Origin: Tenodera sinensis
Taxonomy: Eukaryota; Arthropoda; Insecta; Mantodea; Mantidae
Reading direction: 5' to 3'
Assembly (NCBI GenBank): GCA_030765045.1
Contig: CM060974.1
Span: 51,322,339-51,386,338, forward strand
DNA: 64,000 nt
Shown here: one piece after another, positions 32,764-42,889 of the stretch
How positions within the stretch are numbered: position 1 is the first letter of the stretch
Layout: every line of letters begins with the position of its first letter
Notes under the pieces: model-generated
Told to the model about the DNA's origin: nothing
Seen by the model: only the letters and a program-made list of their open reading frames with translations
Databases searched by the model: none
Made by a program: the position numbers and the translations under genes

Positions 32764-33389
32764 TGTGACATTGGGTGAATAAACAATGGGCGGACAGGGG
32801 AGGTCCAAGGCTACAAGGCAACCAGTGACTGTATGTGATTGAAGAGTGCGATAAAAACAGTAATGTCCAGAAGCTTCCTGGCAGCTCTGCTGATTAATTT
32901 GCACATGTGCGCATGGAAAGAACTCAAAGGAGGTCACCTGGTGCTGGCTCCAGTATAAATATAGCCTGCGAGAGCAACCAGAGTCAGTTTTAGAGTTCAA
33001 GATAAGTCGTCGTGTACAGTTAGTTCAGTTTGAATTGAGTTGTTTAGTTGTGTAAGTTATGAAAGTGAGTCCGTCAACCTGTGAGCAAGTATGTATGTGT
33101 CGTCAACTGATTGTATCACAATACTCAAGAAATAAGAGACAGTGAAAGTGGAGAAAGACATTAAAAGACAGAGAAAGATTATCACAAGAACAACTGTGAA
33201 TTGTAATAACAGAGAAGACTAAAACTGTGTTAGCAACGAAAAGGAAATTGTGCATTTGTAGTAAAATTTAGAGGAAAATAAAGTGTGAGATATGTAACAG
33301 TAATTTGAATATTGCCATTTTGTGTCAAAAGCGGGGTCCATCAAATTGCCATTTTGTTAAATCTTTGTCAGAAGTTGCAACGTTTGAGC

Positions 33390-33945
33390 CATGATGGAGG
33401 GGATGATGACAGAATTATTGGCCTGAATGGACAACATGCACACAGGAATGAATTCCAGTATCGACGAGATAAAGACAGAAATAAATAACGTAAACTCTGG
33501 AATGGAGAAATTGGGAAGCAAAATAAAGACCTGGAAAACTGGGTTGGAGGAGATGAAAGTAGAGATGTCCAAGATGAAGAGGGAGCTACCAGCGTAGATT
33601 GACAGGGAAATGGTCAGTGTGATGGAAGACATGGCCAAACTTGGTGGGAAAGTGGGAGACCTCTACCAGCGTGTGGATGTCATGGAGGATGACAGGGAAG
33701 GTCTTGGTGCCTTAGAAGAGTTGACAGAAGTGTCAAGAAACTGGATGCCAGGGGCAGACAAAATAGCGCAGACTCATAGAGGGAGCAACTAGTGACCAAG
33801 ATGGCAGTTGTGCCCATCTCGGAGAAGGGAAGTGTACACCATGAGGAAGACAAAGAGCCAGCGCAGGGACGTTGTTGAGGGTCCCATAGAGAAGTGTCAG
33901 GGATGTAGCCAACCAGGACATGTCGTGGAGGATGACCAGCAAGAA
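33390..33945 (+). pseudogene. Gag remnant of the eroded Ty3-like element
   Basis: The frame from 33393 gives a Met/Glu/Lys-rich coiled coil (MNSSIDEIKTEINNV, EKLGSKIKTWKTG, MVSVMEDMAKLGGKV) with in-frame stops, followed near 33893 by KCQGCSQPGHVVEDD, a zinc knuckle that has lost its last Cys. The capsid region is missing or unrecognisable. Confidence 0.65.
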
Positions 33946-34096
33946 AATGTATGAGCAAGCGAGGAACACGTGACAACCAACTTGGTGTGGGACGTGGAGG
34001 TACCGTCGAAGCCATCCAATCAGGTGACACACAGTGCCATGAATGGAAGAATGGAGGATATCGCAGACGGCAGGATACAGGGGAAACCATGTCGGG

Positions 34097-34330
34097 CACA
34101 AGTGAACATGAGTGCAGCAGTCACTGTGATATAACCGTATGTGACGGATGATATGCCAATGAGGAAACTGGATCGACCCTATCAGATAGTGACAACATTG
34201 GGTGACACCTTGCCCATAGAGGAAGCCTGGCTGAAGCTGACCTTGGGGCAGGGCGTTATGGGCCTGTGGCTGTTCATCATGAGGGTGACTGAGGAGGTGA
34301 TACTGGGAGTGGATGCCCTCAGGAGCTATG
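34097..34330 (+). pseudogene. Retropepsin remnant with destroyed active site
   Basis: The frame reads SAAVTV, LDRPYQIVTTLGDTLP, LKLTLGQG and EEVILGVDALRSYE, the flap and C-terminal half of a Ty3-type aspartic protease. Where the catalytic Asp-Thr/Ser-Gly should precede AAVTV, the sequence gives NMS, and a stop follows shortly after. So this enzyme is inactive. Confidence 0.75.
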
Positions 34331-36074
34331 AACATTTGCAGGGAGGGTCTACGAGTTGGGACAGACAAGATAACATGCCGCAGTTCCAGTAAACATTTGA
34401 AGGTCTACAGGATGATCCTCGATAAGGTTGCGATTGGGTATGTCAGCAGCAAGGTGATGGAGAAGGTGCACCAGGAAGGTCGATGGTCATGGAACCCCAG
34501 GGGTCATATTCCACATTGAGTGCAGGATGGTATGCCAAAACACCTGGGTGACAGAAATGGAACAAGACCCCTCACAATTGGAGAGGTGGCCGCAGAAGTA
34601 TCTGGCAGGGGTGATATCCAACAACATTGCTGAGGATCATGCCACCTAGAGAAGTGATACAATGGCAAAGTCTACTGCACCGAAGGCATGCCCTGAGAGA
34701 AGATGCAAATGATACATTGGGATCGTCTGGCCAACTACAATATTGCTACAGCATTGAGGGAGCAGTGTGACATTGGCTGAATGAACAATGGACGGATGCA
34801 GGAGGTTAGAGGCTAAAGGGCAACTAATGGCTGTACATGATTGAACAGCGCGATAACACCAGAAGTGCCCAGAAGCTTCCCGACAGTTCTGCTGATTCAC
34901 TGCACATGTGCGCATGGAAAGAACTCAAAGGAGGTCATCTAATGCTGGCTACAGTATAAATATAGTTTGAAAGAGCAACCAGAGTCAGTTTTAGAGTTTG
35001 AATTAAGTTGTGTGCAGTTAGTTTTACAGTTTGAGTTGAATTGAGTTGTGTAAGTTACTAAAGTGAGTCGGTGAGCCTGTGAGCGAAAACATATGTGCCG
35101 TCGAGTGATTCTATAATAATAGTCAAGAAATAAGAGAGTGATAACTAGAACCAAGGAAAGAAAAACACAAGATGAGGAAAACTTAAATGAACAAGAATAT
35201 GGAGCAGACATGTTCTTAAAGTATGTGTAATTTGAAAAGAATGGTACTTCATCTTTGATTGCGATTTCCCAAAATCTGACATATTGATATCAAAGTCTTA
35301 GTGCTTATTTAGTAATGCTTCTTGAATACCGCCAGTTAAATGTTTTATACATTTGAGGTATAATGTGGAGAAAAAAATTCTAATGCTTAGTAATTTTATA
35401 ATGCAATTTTTTATATAGAACTGTCTGACCTGACAGACATGCTTCTGTCAAAAGCTATTGGATTGTGGCAGTCTCACAAACTTATCTTTTCTGGTCAAGT
35501 TCTGGTGATGGCGTCGCTTATAAAGTGTACATGTTGTGACGACACCTTAATGGTCAGCAGAATAGATACGTTTGTGATAATATAGTCGCAAATGAGTAAT
35601 TTAAACAAAATATTGAATATAAACATATTTCAGAGTGATCAGTTTATTGCCTATCAAATAATTACCAAGCAGCAATAAATTTGTGGAATGTTAATGTAGT
35701 TTTAATGTTATGATCATAAATAACTACTTTAGTAATATTGTTCTAAATATCTTAATTGTAATGTTTTATGATACATATTTTTTTTATTACCTGGTGCTTA
35801 AACAAAGCTGATGGTTTTCCAACACAGGTATAGGCAACGTACAATTGGCCATGTGAACAGCTTGGGTTTTCAAGATTAATGCAGCAAAACACGCAATGAG
35901 TGCCCTTGAAATTTATTCTGGTCATAGCTGCAATGGAAACTGCAGTCATATAAATGCAAATGGTATGTCAGTCTGAATCACATGGTATCAAAATTTATAC
36001 TTTCCCTTTAGAATTGTTGCTTTGATCACGTTCAGTAATTTTTATAGTATAAAAAGATGTGGTCGGTTGATATT

Positions 36075-36204
36075 GTTGTTGTTGTTAGCTAATGCTGGAT
36101 TTCTGACAATGAAGTCATTAATCCTCCTGCTCTCCAATATTTTTCACTGATGATATTGAAGAGAGCAATAGCAGTAATAGTAACCGCTTTTTAGAGAGCA
36201 CCAT
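36075..36204 (-). mobile_element. LINE-tailed short element, copy 1
   Basis: A 13-bp target duplication, GTCGGTTGATATT, at 36062-36074 and 36205-36217 gives exact ends; the duplicated bases are codons of the surrounding helicase pseudogene. On the minus strand the element has a ~50-bp head (TGGTGCTCTCTAAAAAGCGG...) of unknown origin joined at CATCAGTG to the terminal ~75 bp of the 1276-type LINE family, ending in an AAC tail. A second copy at 63056-63179 has the same head and the same junction with two differences, so it is a family. Confidence 0.88.
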
Positions 36205-36654
36205 GTCGGTTGATATTTCACAACATTATAATCACCGAACCTCACAATTGAAGATTGTGGGGCAGCAACCTTGATAAATCCAGCGACTTCAACAATTTGG
36301 ATAAATAGCATCATCTTTATTAGTAGCAGAATCAGCTGATTTGTATAGCTTGAATTCACAAACAATTTCATTTTCAATTATGAAATGTAATTAATCTGGA
36401 TATATACATGTTTTTGGCAGCCAATATAGCTCATTGGCTCAACCAAATATGATGTCTGTAATTTTGAGCAACATCTGGGAAAACCTTTTGAATGAGTTCG
36501 GTTTTTAATTCAGCAAACCGACAAAAATGGTCAGGAAAGGTAAAGTGTTAAGGCAATTTGTCATTACCTATATCAATGAGCTGTTTTGAAAATATTTCTC
36601 CAGATTGATCATTTTGCAACTCAACTCTTGAGAGGTAAATCGGAACTGAAGAAT

Positions 36655-36830
36655 TCAATGCCACAGCTGGGATTTGAACCACAGACTGTCCGCTTACCAG
36701 GCAAGTGTTCTAACCATTAAGCTACTGTGACAACTTGCCAGCATGGCATTGAATTCTCCTACCAATTTGTATTTCTCCCAGTAAACAACAAAGGCAGTCT
36801 CACATCAGAGAGAATTACTCAATAGTGATC
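36655..36830 (-). repeat. Copy of the 325-bp tRNA-like family (reverse)
   Basis: In reverse it contains TGCCACAGCTGGGATTTGAACC and the 5' flank of the unit (TTGTATTTCTCCCAGTAAAC, GGCAGTCTCACATCAGAG), as at 47880-48260. Inserted in the helicase pseudogene. Confidence 0.75.
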
Positions 36831-38327
36831 TACTATCGCAAGATTTGTACATGAAAAAAAACAGTAATAAGTTTCTTGGCATATTCTTGCTTAAGTTTGG
36901 TATCTTGACCTGTTTCCACAAAACGGAGGACTTTAAACATGCATGAAGTTCAGTTCATCAGTTGGTGCTGACCATGGAATCACTGGCAATGTTTGACAAA
37001 AATCTGTTGCTAATAAAATCATTGCCACATAAATGTGTTTTGATTGTTCCTCAGATCTTGAATGGTTCAGTGTAATGCTTCCAAAGACTTTTTATATACT
37101 TCATCCCATATCAATTGACATTGCTGCAAAAACTTTGTCACTGCAGAGTTCTTCAAATATTACAGATCAGAGTTTCGTTGTTTTGCACATTCAAAGGCAA
37201 TTTTAGTGCTGAATGGGCTGTTAAACCATCTTCCAAAAAATGTAGCTGCAATGCCTGATGAAGAAAGTGCAATTGCAAACTCATTGTGCCACGAATTGTT
37301 GCTAAAATCAACGAACTAAAACAGTTTTCATTTACCACCAGGAGCATCCAAGAAGTAAGTCCCTCCAGTTCATCATAACAGTATCAAATACATACTTGTG
37401 TTGCTGGTTCAACAAAACATTTATTCAAATTGATTATCTTAAAGCATTGAGATGGTACAGTTTTTTGTGTTGCAACCCTTGATTCAAAGTGTTGGACAAA
37501 GGGCGATTGTGTCTGGCCATGCCTAATTAAGATAATACTTTGAGATCATCTAGCACATGTCCTGATCTGATATTAATGCCTCATAAATTGCTTTACTCGC
37601 TTTTAAATTTGGAGTTCCTGTTCTAATGCGCATTTGATGTAAGATATTGTCACACATATCACCTTTATACTTGATGCATAAATCAATTGGTTCTGATGGG
37701 AAATATGTTCATTTAATTTTATAGAACACAAGGTTCGTATTTGATGAGCTTGTAAAGAAATTATTGCATCATTGAGAGTTAGATCCTTATTAGCCTCATT
37801 TTCTAACAGTTGTAAATGCTGGAGCCACAAATTCACCATTAACAGTTCCTAAATGTTGGAATGATGGGCCTCAAATTTGACTAATAGCAATGGCATATAA
37901 AAACATCCATCGTTGCTTGGATGGACTACATAAATTGAAGGAACTTGTTTGTCCATTCAGAAATGAAGATTTAAAAACAACCAAGAAAATAGCTTGCATA
38001 ATTGAGAATTTGATTCTTCGATTAATCTATTTCTGATCACCAGTCCTAGAATGGACAGCTAGGAAAAGTTTGAATGGGAAAACGAAAAATGTGGTGTTTA
38101 CGTTTTCTGTGCAATTTTTCCAATTTTTCTCATTATACGAACTTCAACAAATATTTTTAAAAAATTATAAATTACCTGAGCTGGTCCAGCTGTTCCAGAG
38201 TTTTGCTCTTAGCAACATATTTAGTTATTCATTTTCATTATATAGAAGATTAACTAATGTTATATGAGCAAAATACAAACCATATACAATTTCTATTTAA
38301 GCAACCATGCCAAACTATGCCTTATGT

Positions 38328-38563
38328 GTCGGTCTGGGTGGCTCAGTTGGTTAGACGCTGGCCTACCGATCCCAAGGTCGCGGGTTCAAACCCGCCCCAG
38401 GCCGATGGTTTTTAAGTGTGCTTAAAAATGACAGCTCCATGTCAGTAGATTAACTGGCATGTAAAAGAACTCCTGCGGGACAAAATTCCGGCACACCGGC
38501 GACGCTGATGTGATCCTGGCAATTGACAGCGTCGTTAAACAACAAAATATTCATTTATTATTT
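38328..38563 (+). mobile_element. tRNA-derived SINE family A, full reference copy
   Basis: Perfect 12-bp target duplication TATGCCTTATGT at 38316-38327 and 38564-38575. The head has a 7-bp acceptor-like pairing (GGTCTGG/CCAGGCC), A-box TGGCTCAGTTGG and B-box inside a perfect T-arm (GCGGG TTCAAAC CCGC). Body includes TTTTTAAGTGTGCTTAAAAA (a palindrome) and CCGGCACACCGGCGACGCTG; the 3' end is TTGACAGCGTCGTTAAACAA. Pol III-type promoter parts look intact, so this copy may be transcribable. Confidence 0.93.
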
Positions 38564-38678
38564 TATGCCTTATGTATTTCAGATAAAAATGTGGTGCATG
38601 TAGCTTCAAATTCCTACAAGAAAAGTCCACCTTAAGCATGAGGTGTAACTGTTTTTCAGGATACAAAGTGTGCCTAAT

Positions 38679-38899
38679 TATTTTATTACTTAACAATGCT
38701 GTCAATTGCCAGGATGACATCAGCATTGCTGGTGTGCCAGAATTTCATCCCGCAGAAGTTCTTTGATATGCCAATAAATCTACTGACATGCAGCTGTCTT
38801 TTTAAGCACACTTAAAAACCATTGTTCTGGGCTGGGTTTGAACCTGCAACCTTGGGATCAGTAGGCCAGTGTCTAACCAACTGAGCCACCCAGACCGAC
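38679..38899 (-). mobile_element. tRNA-derived SINE family A
   Basis: Reverse copy of the family at 38328-38563 only ~115 bp away, so the pair could form an inverted-repeat transcript. B-box region GGGTTTGAACCTGC. Target duplication not clear. Confidence 0.85.
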
Positions 38900-39084
38900 A
38901 ACAATGTGTTTTATGCCCTTTTACAGGAAATTCTATGAATGTAATTTAATTGTCATACAGTAGTTAAATGCACAAATACCTTGACTATAATCTCACCAAA
39001 CTTTATTTTACCATAGTGATCAGTTGCTGCTATATTTAAGTTTTAAATATTGGTTTAAGTTTACCCTTGTGGTAAAAATAACCT

Positions 39085-39340
39085 CCCAGTGTCCTTATGG
39101 TGGAGTGAGTCCCCTTGGACTGGGTTCTTCTGCACCCCACCTTAAGCAAGCAGCTAAGCTCTTCATGCTCAATAGCCATGACCTACCTAGTTCTGCCCAT
39201 CATCTTTTAGTATATATTACCATGTTTTCTACCATGGCATTAGCTTCTGATGAAGGCTATGGAGTGTAAAATGGTCAAAAACTCAATTTTTATAGATTTG
39301 ACATGGATGATCACCCAAGAAGCTGTTATTAGTAACATTC
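39085..39340 (+). repeat. Second copy of the 26.8-kb dispersed repeat
   Basis: Opposite in orientation to 26750-27100: it has one ~55-bp unit (complement of GATGGGCAGAACTAGGTAGG), then GGCATTAGCTTCTGATGA and TTTATAGATTTGACATGG followed by GATCACCCAAGAAGCTG. The open frame over it is not convincing. Confidence 0.65.
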
Positions 39341-39424
39341 AACATGAAAGTCTTAAGTCTTATATAGTGCAAAATTAATGATTTGATACATCTTTAGTTT
39401 GGTTTCCAAATTTCTCTTAGTATT

Positions 39425-39660
39425 CACTATATAACCGAGTGAGATGGCTCTGGGTAACGTGTGAGGCTTGCATTTGTTAGGTTGTCAGTTCGATTCCCGT
39501 GGCCACCTTCCTGAACCATGGATTTTCGTTTCAGGAGTTTCCTAGGTCGTCAGGTGAATGCTGTGAAGGATAGTTATACCGCATGAATTTCCTGTCCTTC
39601 CATTTCTAACACGGTCGCAAGTGTTAGCGAAGGTGTTAGGTGTAGCTTTATAGGAATAAT
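39425..39660 (+). repeat. Probable tRNA-derived SINE family D
   Basis: The 5' part has tRNA-like boxes (GAGATGGCTCTGGGTAACG and B-box CAGTTCGATTCCCG), followed by a body with TTCGTTTCAGGAGTTTCCTAG and TAACACGGTCGCAAGTGTTAGC (a hairpin). Only this copy occurs in the window, so the family claim rests on the tRNA-like head. Confidence 0.5.
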
Positions 39661-40024
39661 ATATACACCGAAATTCTTTGTCTTTTGTCCAAGGGATCTG
39701 GGTGGAAAAGGAGGCTGCAACTTGAGGGTTGGACTTCATTCCAAAATCCCCCTGAGTTAGACCCGGGAGACCTAAAGATTTGAGGTGTCATCAAACTTGC
39801 GAAGCCTTTGGGACATCTGTCAACGTTTGTGCTATTAGTCTGATCTGGCTGTCCAGTGTCTCTTATCTTTCCTATTAGGGGGTGTTTCCTTGGGGGCATA
39901 GGTACAATAAGCCTAGCTTTGGTATCAAACTCCCTTTGTATCTCTCCTATTCCTATACCTAATAGTAAAGACTGGAGGGATGTGCATTTGCATGCAATAC
40001 AGTTTAGCTGGATGCACAGTATGA

Positions 40025-40610
40025 ATGGTGTCAGAATGCAGACACCAATTATTACAAGATACTTGGATACAGGCCATAACATATTATGCAGTGCATTACA
40101 ACAAAATTGTACTTGTGATTAGCACTCTATGTGATGCAGATTCATCTGCTATTGTAACTGCAAAGTCTCTGATATATCATGAACTATCTGAAAATTTTCA
40201 GTTCATATCCAACAATTTTGCAGTGTTGCCCAAAGATATTAAACAATTACAAAAATCGGGTTTGGAAATGTACAAGATCATAAGCAAAATAGAAGTTTTA
40301 GCTAATTCAATTAATAGGATACTTCTTGTGCCAGGTATCGAACAAGGTGAATGCTAAATTCCAGAAAGTTCTAAACAAAAATATTGGTTATCAAGCTATG
40401 TGTGAAATTTTGAAAATGAGTAAGAAGGAAAACATGCCAGATGAGAGTGGAATTCTTTACTTTTGCACCTCTTGACATCATGTGAACTAGCAAGAATTTT
40501 CCCACTGTTTAAAAACTGCTTCAGTGATAGCCAAAGAAATTTCACATTTAATAATGTACGAATGTTCATTGTAACCCAGTGTAATGCACTCTGTGATATT
40601 ATAGTTAATA
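40025..40610 (+). pseudogene. hAT/CGGBP1-like transposase remnant
   Basis: One frame (from 40025 to a stop at 40357) includes SLIYHELSENFQFISNNFAVLP, KDIKQLQKSGLEMYKI and ILLVPGIEQGEC. After a stop, another frame continues with FQKVLNKNIGYQAMCEIL and then LTSCELARIFPLFKNCFSDSQ, RNFTFNNV and IVTQCNA. This is the C-terminal order of CGGBP1-like hAT proteins. The N-terminal BED finger and catalytic core are absent. Confidence 0.65.
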
Positions 40611-40968
40611 AATAGCAGTATGTATAAGTGTTTAAGTGCAATTTCAGAATACATAGTTTATGATGCTCATAGATTGTGGTGCAGTGAGGAGGTTTTCATA
40701 GTCAGGCTGTACCTACCTGCAGTTGTTTACATGCCCAAGCGATAACAGAAAAGCCCGTGTGCAGTATGCCTATGGAAAAATGCACACGCCTTTGGCCTTG
40801 ACCTATTAGCTATATGAATTTGGTCACATTCTCTGCAACTGACTTAATAATATCATCTTCCATTCTGAAGTTCTAAATAAATATTTTGATTGTTAACAAT
40901 GCTGTCAACTGATCATACCAATACCACCGATGTTCAGGACTTTTGTCTTGCAAGAGCTCTTATATATC

Positions 40969-41105
40969 CTGAAATTATTTTGTGGAGTCCAGCTAATGCT
41001 GTAGTTTTTTGAAGATGTGGGATTTGTAGTGCTTACTTGGGTGAAAAGTTTAGGCTATTCCACATCTTAAAAATAACATCAACTTGGCTCCACAAAATAA
41101 TTTCA
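40969..41105. repeat. Inverted repeat, ~47-bp arms
   Basis: CTGAAATTATTTTGTGGAG at the left and its complement at the right, with imperfect continuation to GATGTGG, enclose ~35 bp. It borders the Penelope remnant at 41111, and may be part of that element or a small MITE. No target duplication recognised. Confidence 0.6.
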
Positions 41106-41110
41106 GCATA

Positions 41111-41590
41111 GAGAAATTACTATGTAACAAGTAAAAGACCAGACATCACAGAACAGAAAAGCAGGAATATATCAAATTAGTTGCCCAGATTGTGACCAAA
41201 TTTACGTAGGAAAAACTAAGAGGAATTTGGAAACCAGAGTGAAAGAGCAGATGGGGAAAAAAAATTATTTTGTTCTTTAACGACGCTGTCAATTACCAGG
41301 ATCACATCAGCGTCGCCGGTGTGCCGGAATTTTGTCCCGCAGGAGTTCTTTAACATGCCAGTAAATCTACTGACATGGAGCTGTCATTTTTAAGCACACT
41401 TAAAAACCATCGGTCTGGGCCGGATTTGAACCCCCGACCTTGGGATCAGTAGGCCAGCGTCTAACCAACTGAGCCACCCAGACCGACAAAGAGATGCATC
41501 AAATAAAAAAAGATGCAGAAAACTGCAGTTGCACATTATTATTGAGCATTCAATCGCATCATGCTGAACATATTACTTTTAAAATCCACA
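41111..41590 (+). pseudogene. Penelope-like element remnant (GIY-YIG endonuclease)
   Basis: Plus strand near 41115-41250 reads RPDITEQKSGIYQISCPDC then DQIYVGKTKRNLETRVKEQ: the CxxC, YVG and R...E residues of the GIY-YIG nuclease of Penelope-like elements. A SINE (41263-41487) splits it; beyond the SINE HHAEHITFKIHRACYRVGY continues the C-terminus, after frameshifts. The reverse transcriptase part is not found. Confidence 0.82.
41263..41487 (-). mobile_element. SINE family A inserted in the Penelope remnant
   Basis: Reverse copy with GACGCTGTCAATTACCAGG, CCGGTGTGCCGGAATTTTG and GCCGGATTTGAACCCCC. It interrupts the GIY-YIG frame, so it is younger than that element. AAAGAG on both sides may be a partial target duplication. 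Confidence 0.88.
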
Positions 41591-41632
41591 GAGCATGCTA
41601 CAGAGTTGGATACTTTTTTCTCTTTACCTGAC

Positions 41633-41740
41633 TATCCTCCCCTTATGTGGGACTTGCGCCTCCTAGGACTTACAAGACAATGCCTAGGGTTAGATGCCTG
41701 TCAGGTAGCACAGGAACCTATGGACTGGACATAGTGAAGA
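41633..41740. repeat. Fragment of the composite repeat at 18700
   Basis: CCTTATGTGGGACTTGCGCC, CTAGGACTTACAAG, CAATGCCTAGGGT and CATAGTGAAGAC match 18708-18812 with moderate divergence. The tRNA-like part is not included. Confidence 0.7.
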
Positions 41741-42261
41741 CAATACTTGGGAGAAAATTCTAATCATAAAATCATACTCTGCTATATGAATTTTAATTTG
41801 CTGCCACCCATAATGGAAGTTCACCACTCCACCGCCAGATGTCAACTCAAACACACCCGACAGCATCCACAAGAGCCAATCAGACACTGATGATGGGAGT
41901 AAGTTAAGCTCTTGAAAGTAGTTAGTCACATTCATGTAAGTGATGTTAACCATTTCAACACTGATTAAATGTTATAATAATTTAGATTTACACCAGTCTT
42001 ACCAGCTTATTCAAATATATAAAGATTTAAAATTGAGTTTATAATACATTTGAATGCTCTGCCACTCTAATTTCTGCAGCATTTATCTAGTTATACAGCT
42101 TAGGAAGTATGTAGAAAACAATAAACCTTCATAGTCTGTAACATGGATAGATACAGTGAATTTAAAGCTAGCAGAGCCTACCAGTGTTTCTTCTGTACAT
42201 GGAACTAAATTGCTGATGTTCTCTTGCTCACTTCAAGAGAAAACTCATGTTTTTTTGTTTG

Positions 42262-42292
<31 letters not shown>

Positions 42293-42480
42293 TTTTTGGT
42301 GGGTGAAACAGAAAGAACAGCAGATTGCAATGATCATTTTATCTGTTCAATCATTATCCATGTTCTATCTAGGAAATGATTACATCAAATAAAAAACCAC
42401 TGATGGAGATAATCATTTTAGGTACTCAGTCATAATCCATGCTCTATCTAGGAAATTGTTGTATGAAATAAAAATTCTAA
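41741..42480. other. Intronic DNA without recognisable element
   Basis: Contains a GT run followed by a long T run near 42261-42298 and a direct repeat of a ~45-bp segment (TCAWTCATTATCCATGYTCTATCTAGGAAAT) at 42349 and 42427. No coding signal. Confidence 0.5.
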
Positions 42481-42503
42481 GGTACTTTTTCAAAGAAGCT
42501 TAC

Positions 42504-42827
42504 CTTACTATCATCATAACCACATGGAGCTTCAGTTGAACTTCCTTGCAACCACCATTGTTCTTCTTTAATTTCTATTTTAGTATCAAGTTCACTTTTA
42601 CTGTATCTCATTACTGGATCTTCTGAAACGAGTTCCCTATGATCCAGTGAACAAAGATTGGAAACCTCAGCTTTTTCCTCTATTTCTGTTTTGATATCTA
42701 AGTGACAATCACTCCTACTTGTAATGGTTTCAGTCTTAACTTTCTTTACATCTTTGCTAAACAGCTCTTTCTCATTCTCTGAACAAACGCCCAGGAAACA
42801 AGACTCGTCTTCTACTTTGATATCCAT
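42504..42827 (-). CDS. Zinc-finger gene, first coding exon (108 codons)
   Basis: Starts MDIKVEDESC; ends ...GYDDSK at donor AAG|GTAAGC in phase 0. The segment is acidic and low in complexity, with repeated PsiKxE sites (IKVE, VKTE, IKTE, IKEE) that are consensus sumoylation motifs and are typical of the N-terminal regions of insect C2H2 proteins. An acceptor TGTTCCACAG lies 54 bp upstream of the ATG (exon start 42881), so a noncoding exon should exist further upstream. No known domain. Joined with 19960-19923 and 17878-16747 it gives a 497-residue protein with no frame break. Expression is not proven by sequence alone. Confidence 0.75.
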
Positions 42828-42881
42828 TTCACTGTAGTTCCTGCATTTGAATAGTTCTGTTCTAGTACTTCAGTAGCGAGT
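42828..42881 (-). other. 5' UTR part of the zinc-finger gene exon
   Basis: Between the acceptor ATGTTCCACAG and the ATG. An in-frame TAG in this leader supports the ATG at 42827 as start. The upstream noncoding exon is not located. Confidence 0.5.
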
Positions 42882-42889
42882 CTGTGGAA

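Larger units (their letters stand above)
32764..35137 (+). mobile_element. Eroded Ty3-like LTR element, pol deleted
   Basis: Two diverged LTR copies start TGTGACATTGG at 32764 and 34766 and share CACATGTGCGCATGGAAAG, then AGTATAAATATAG (TATA box) and CCAGAGTCAGTTTTAGAG (start-site region). The left LTR probably ends at TGTAACA (33299); the right LTR stops matching at about 35137. Only ~1.5 kb lies between them, with gag and protease remnants; RT, RNase H and integrase are deleted. Divergence between LTRs makes it clearly older than elements A and B. Opposite strand to them. Confidence 0.8.
35740..37840 (-). pseudogene. Helitron helicase (PIF1-like) pseudogene
   Basis: Reading the minus strand from 37840 down, broken frames give the Walker A neighbourhood (DAPGGK with a stop inside it, near 37345), LILATIRGTMSLQ, FLEDGLTAHSALKLPLNVQN and ETLICNI, then WDE near 37110, a later LIQKVFPDVAQNY (~36500), GSVIIML near 36235, and finally INLENPSCSHGQLYVA and VGKPSALF near 35800-35880. 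This order matches the helicase half of Helitron Rep-Hel proteins. Numerous stops and frameshifts. Interrupted by a short LINE-tailed insertion (36075-36204) and a tRNA-like repeat (36655-36830). No Rep domain seen. Confidence 0.85.

Noticed and set aside
33680..34368. Minus-strand 139- and 211-aa ORFs
   Set aside because: Antisense shadows of the eroded gag-protease region, which is identified on the plus strand by zinc-knuckle and protease motifs and by LTR orientation.
42477..42503. Last eight codons of the 116-codon frame (VSFFEKVP)
   Set aside because: They follow the donor AAG|GTAAGC and are intronic read-through.
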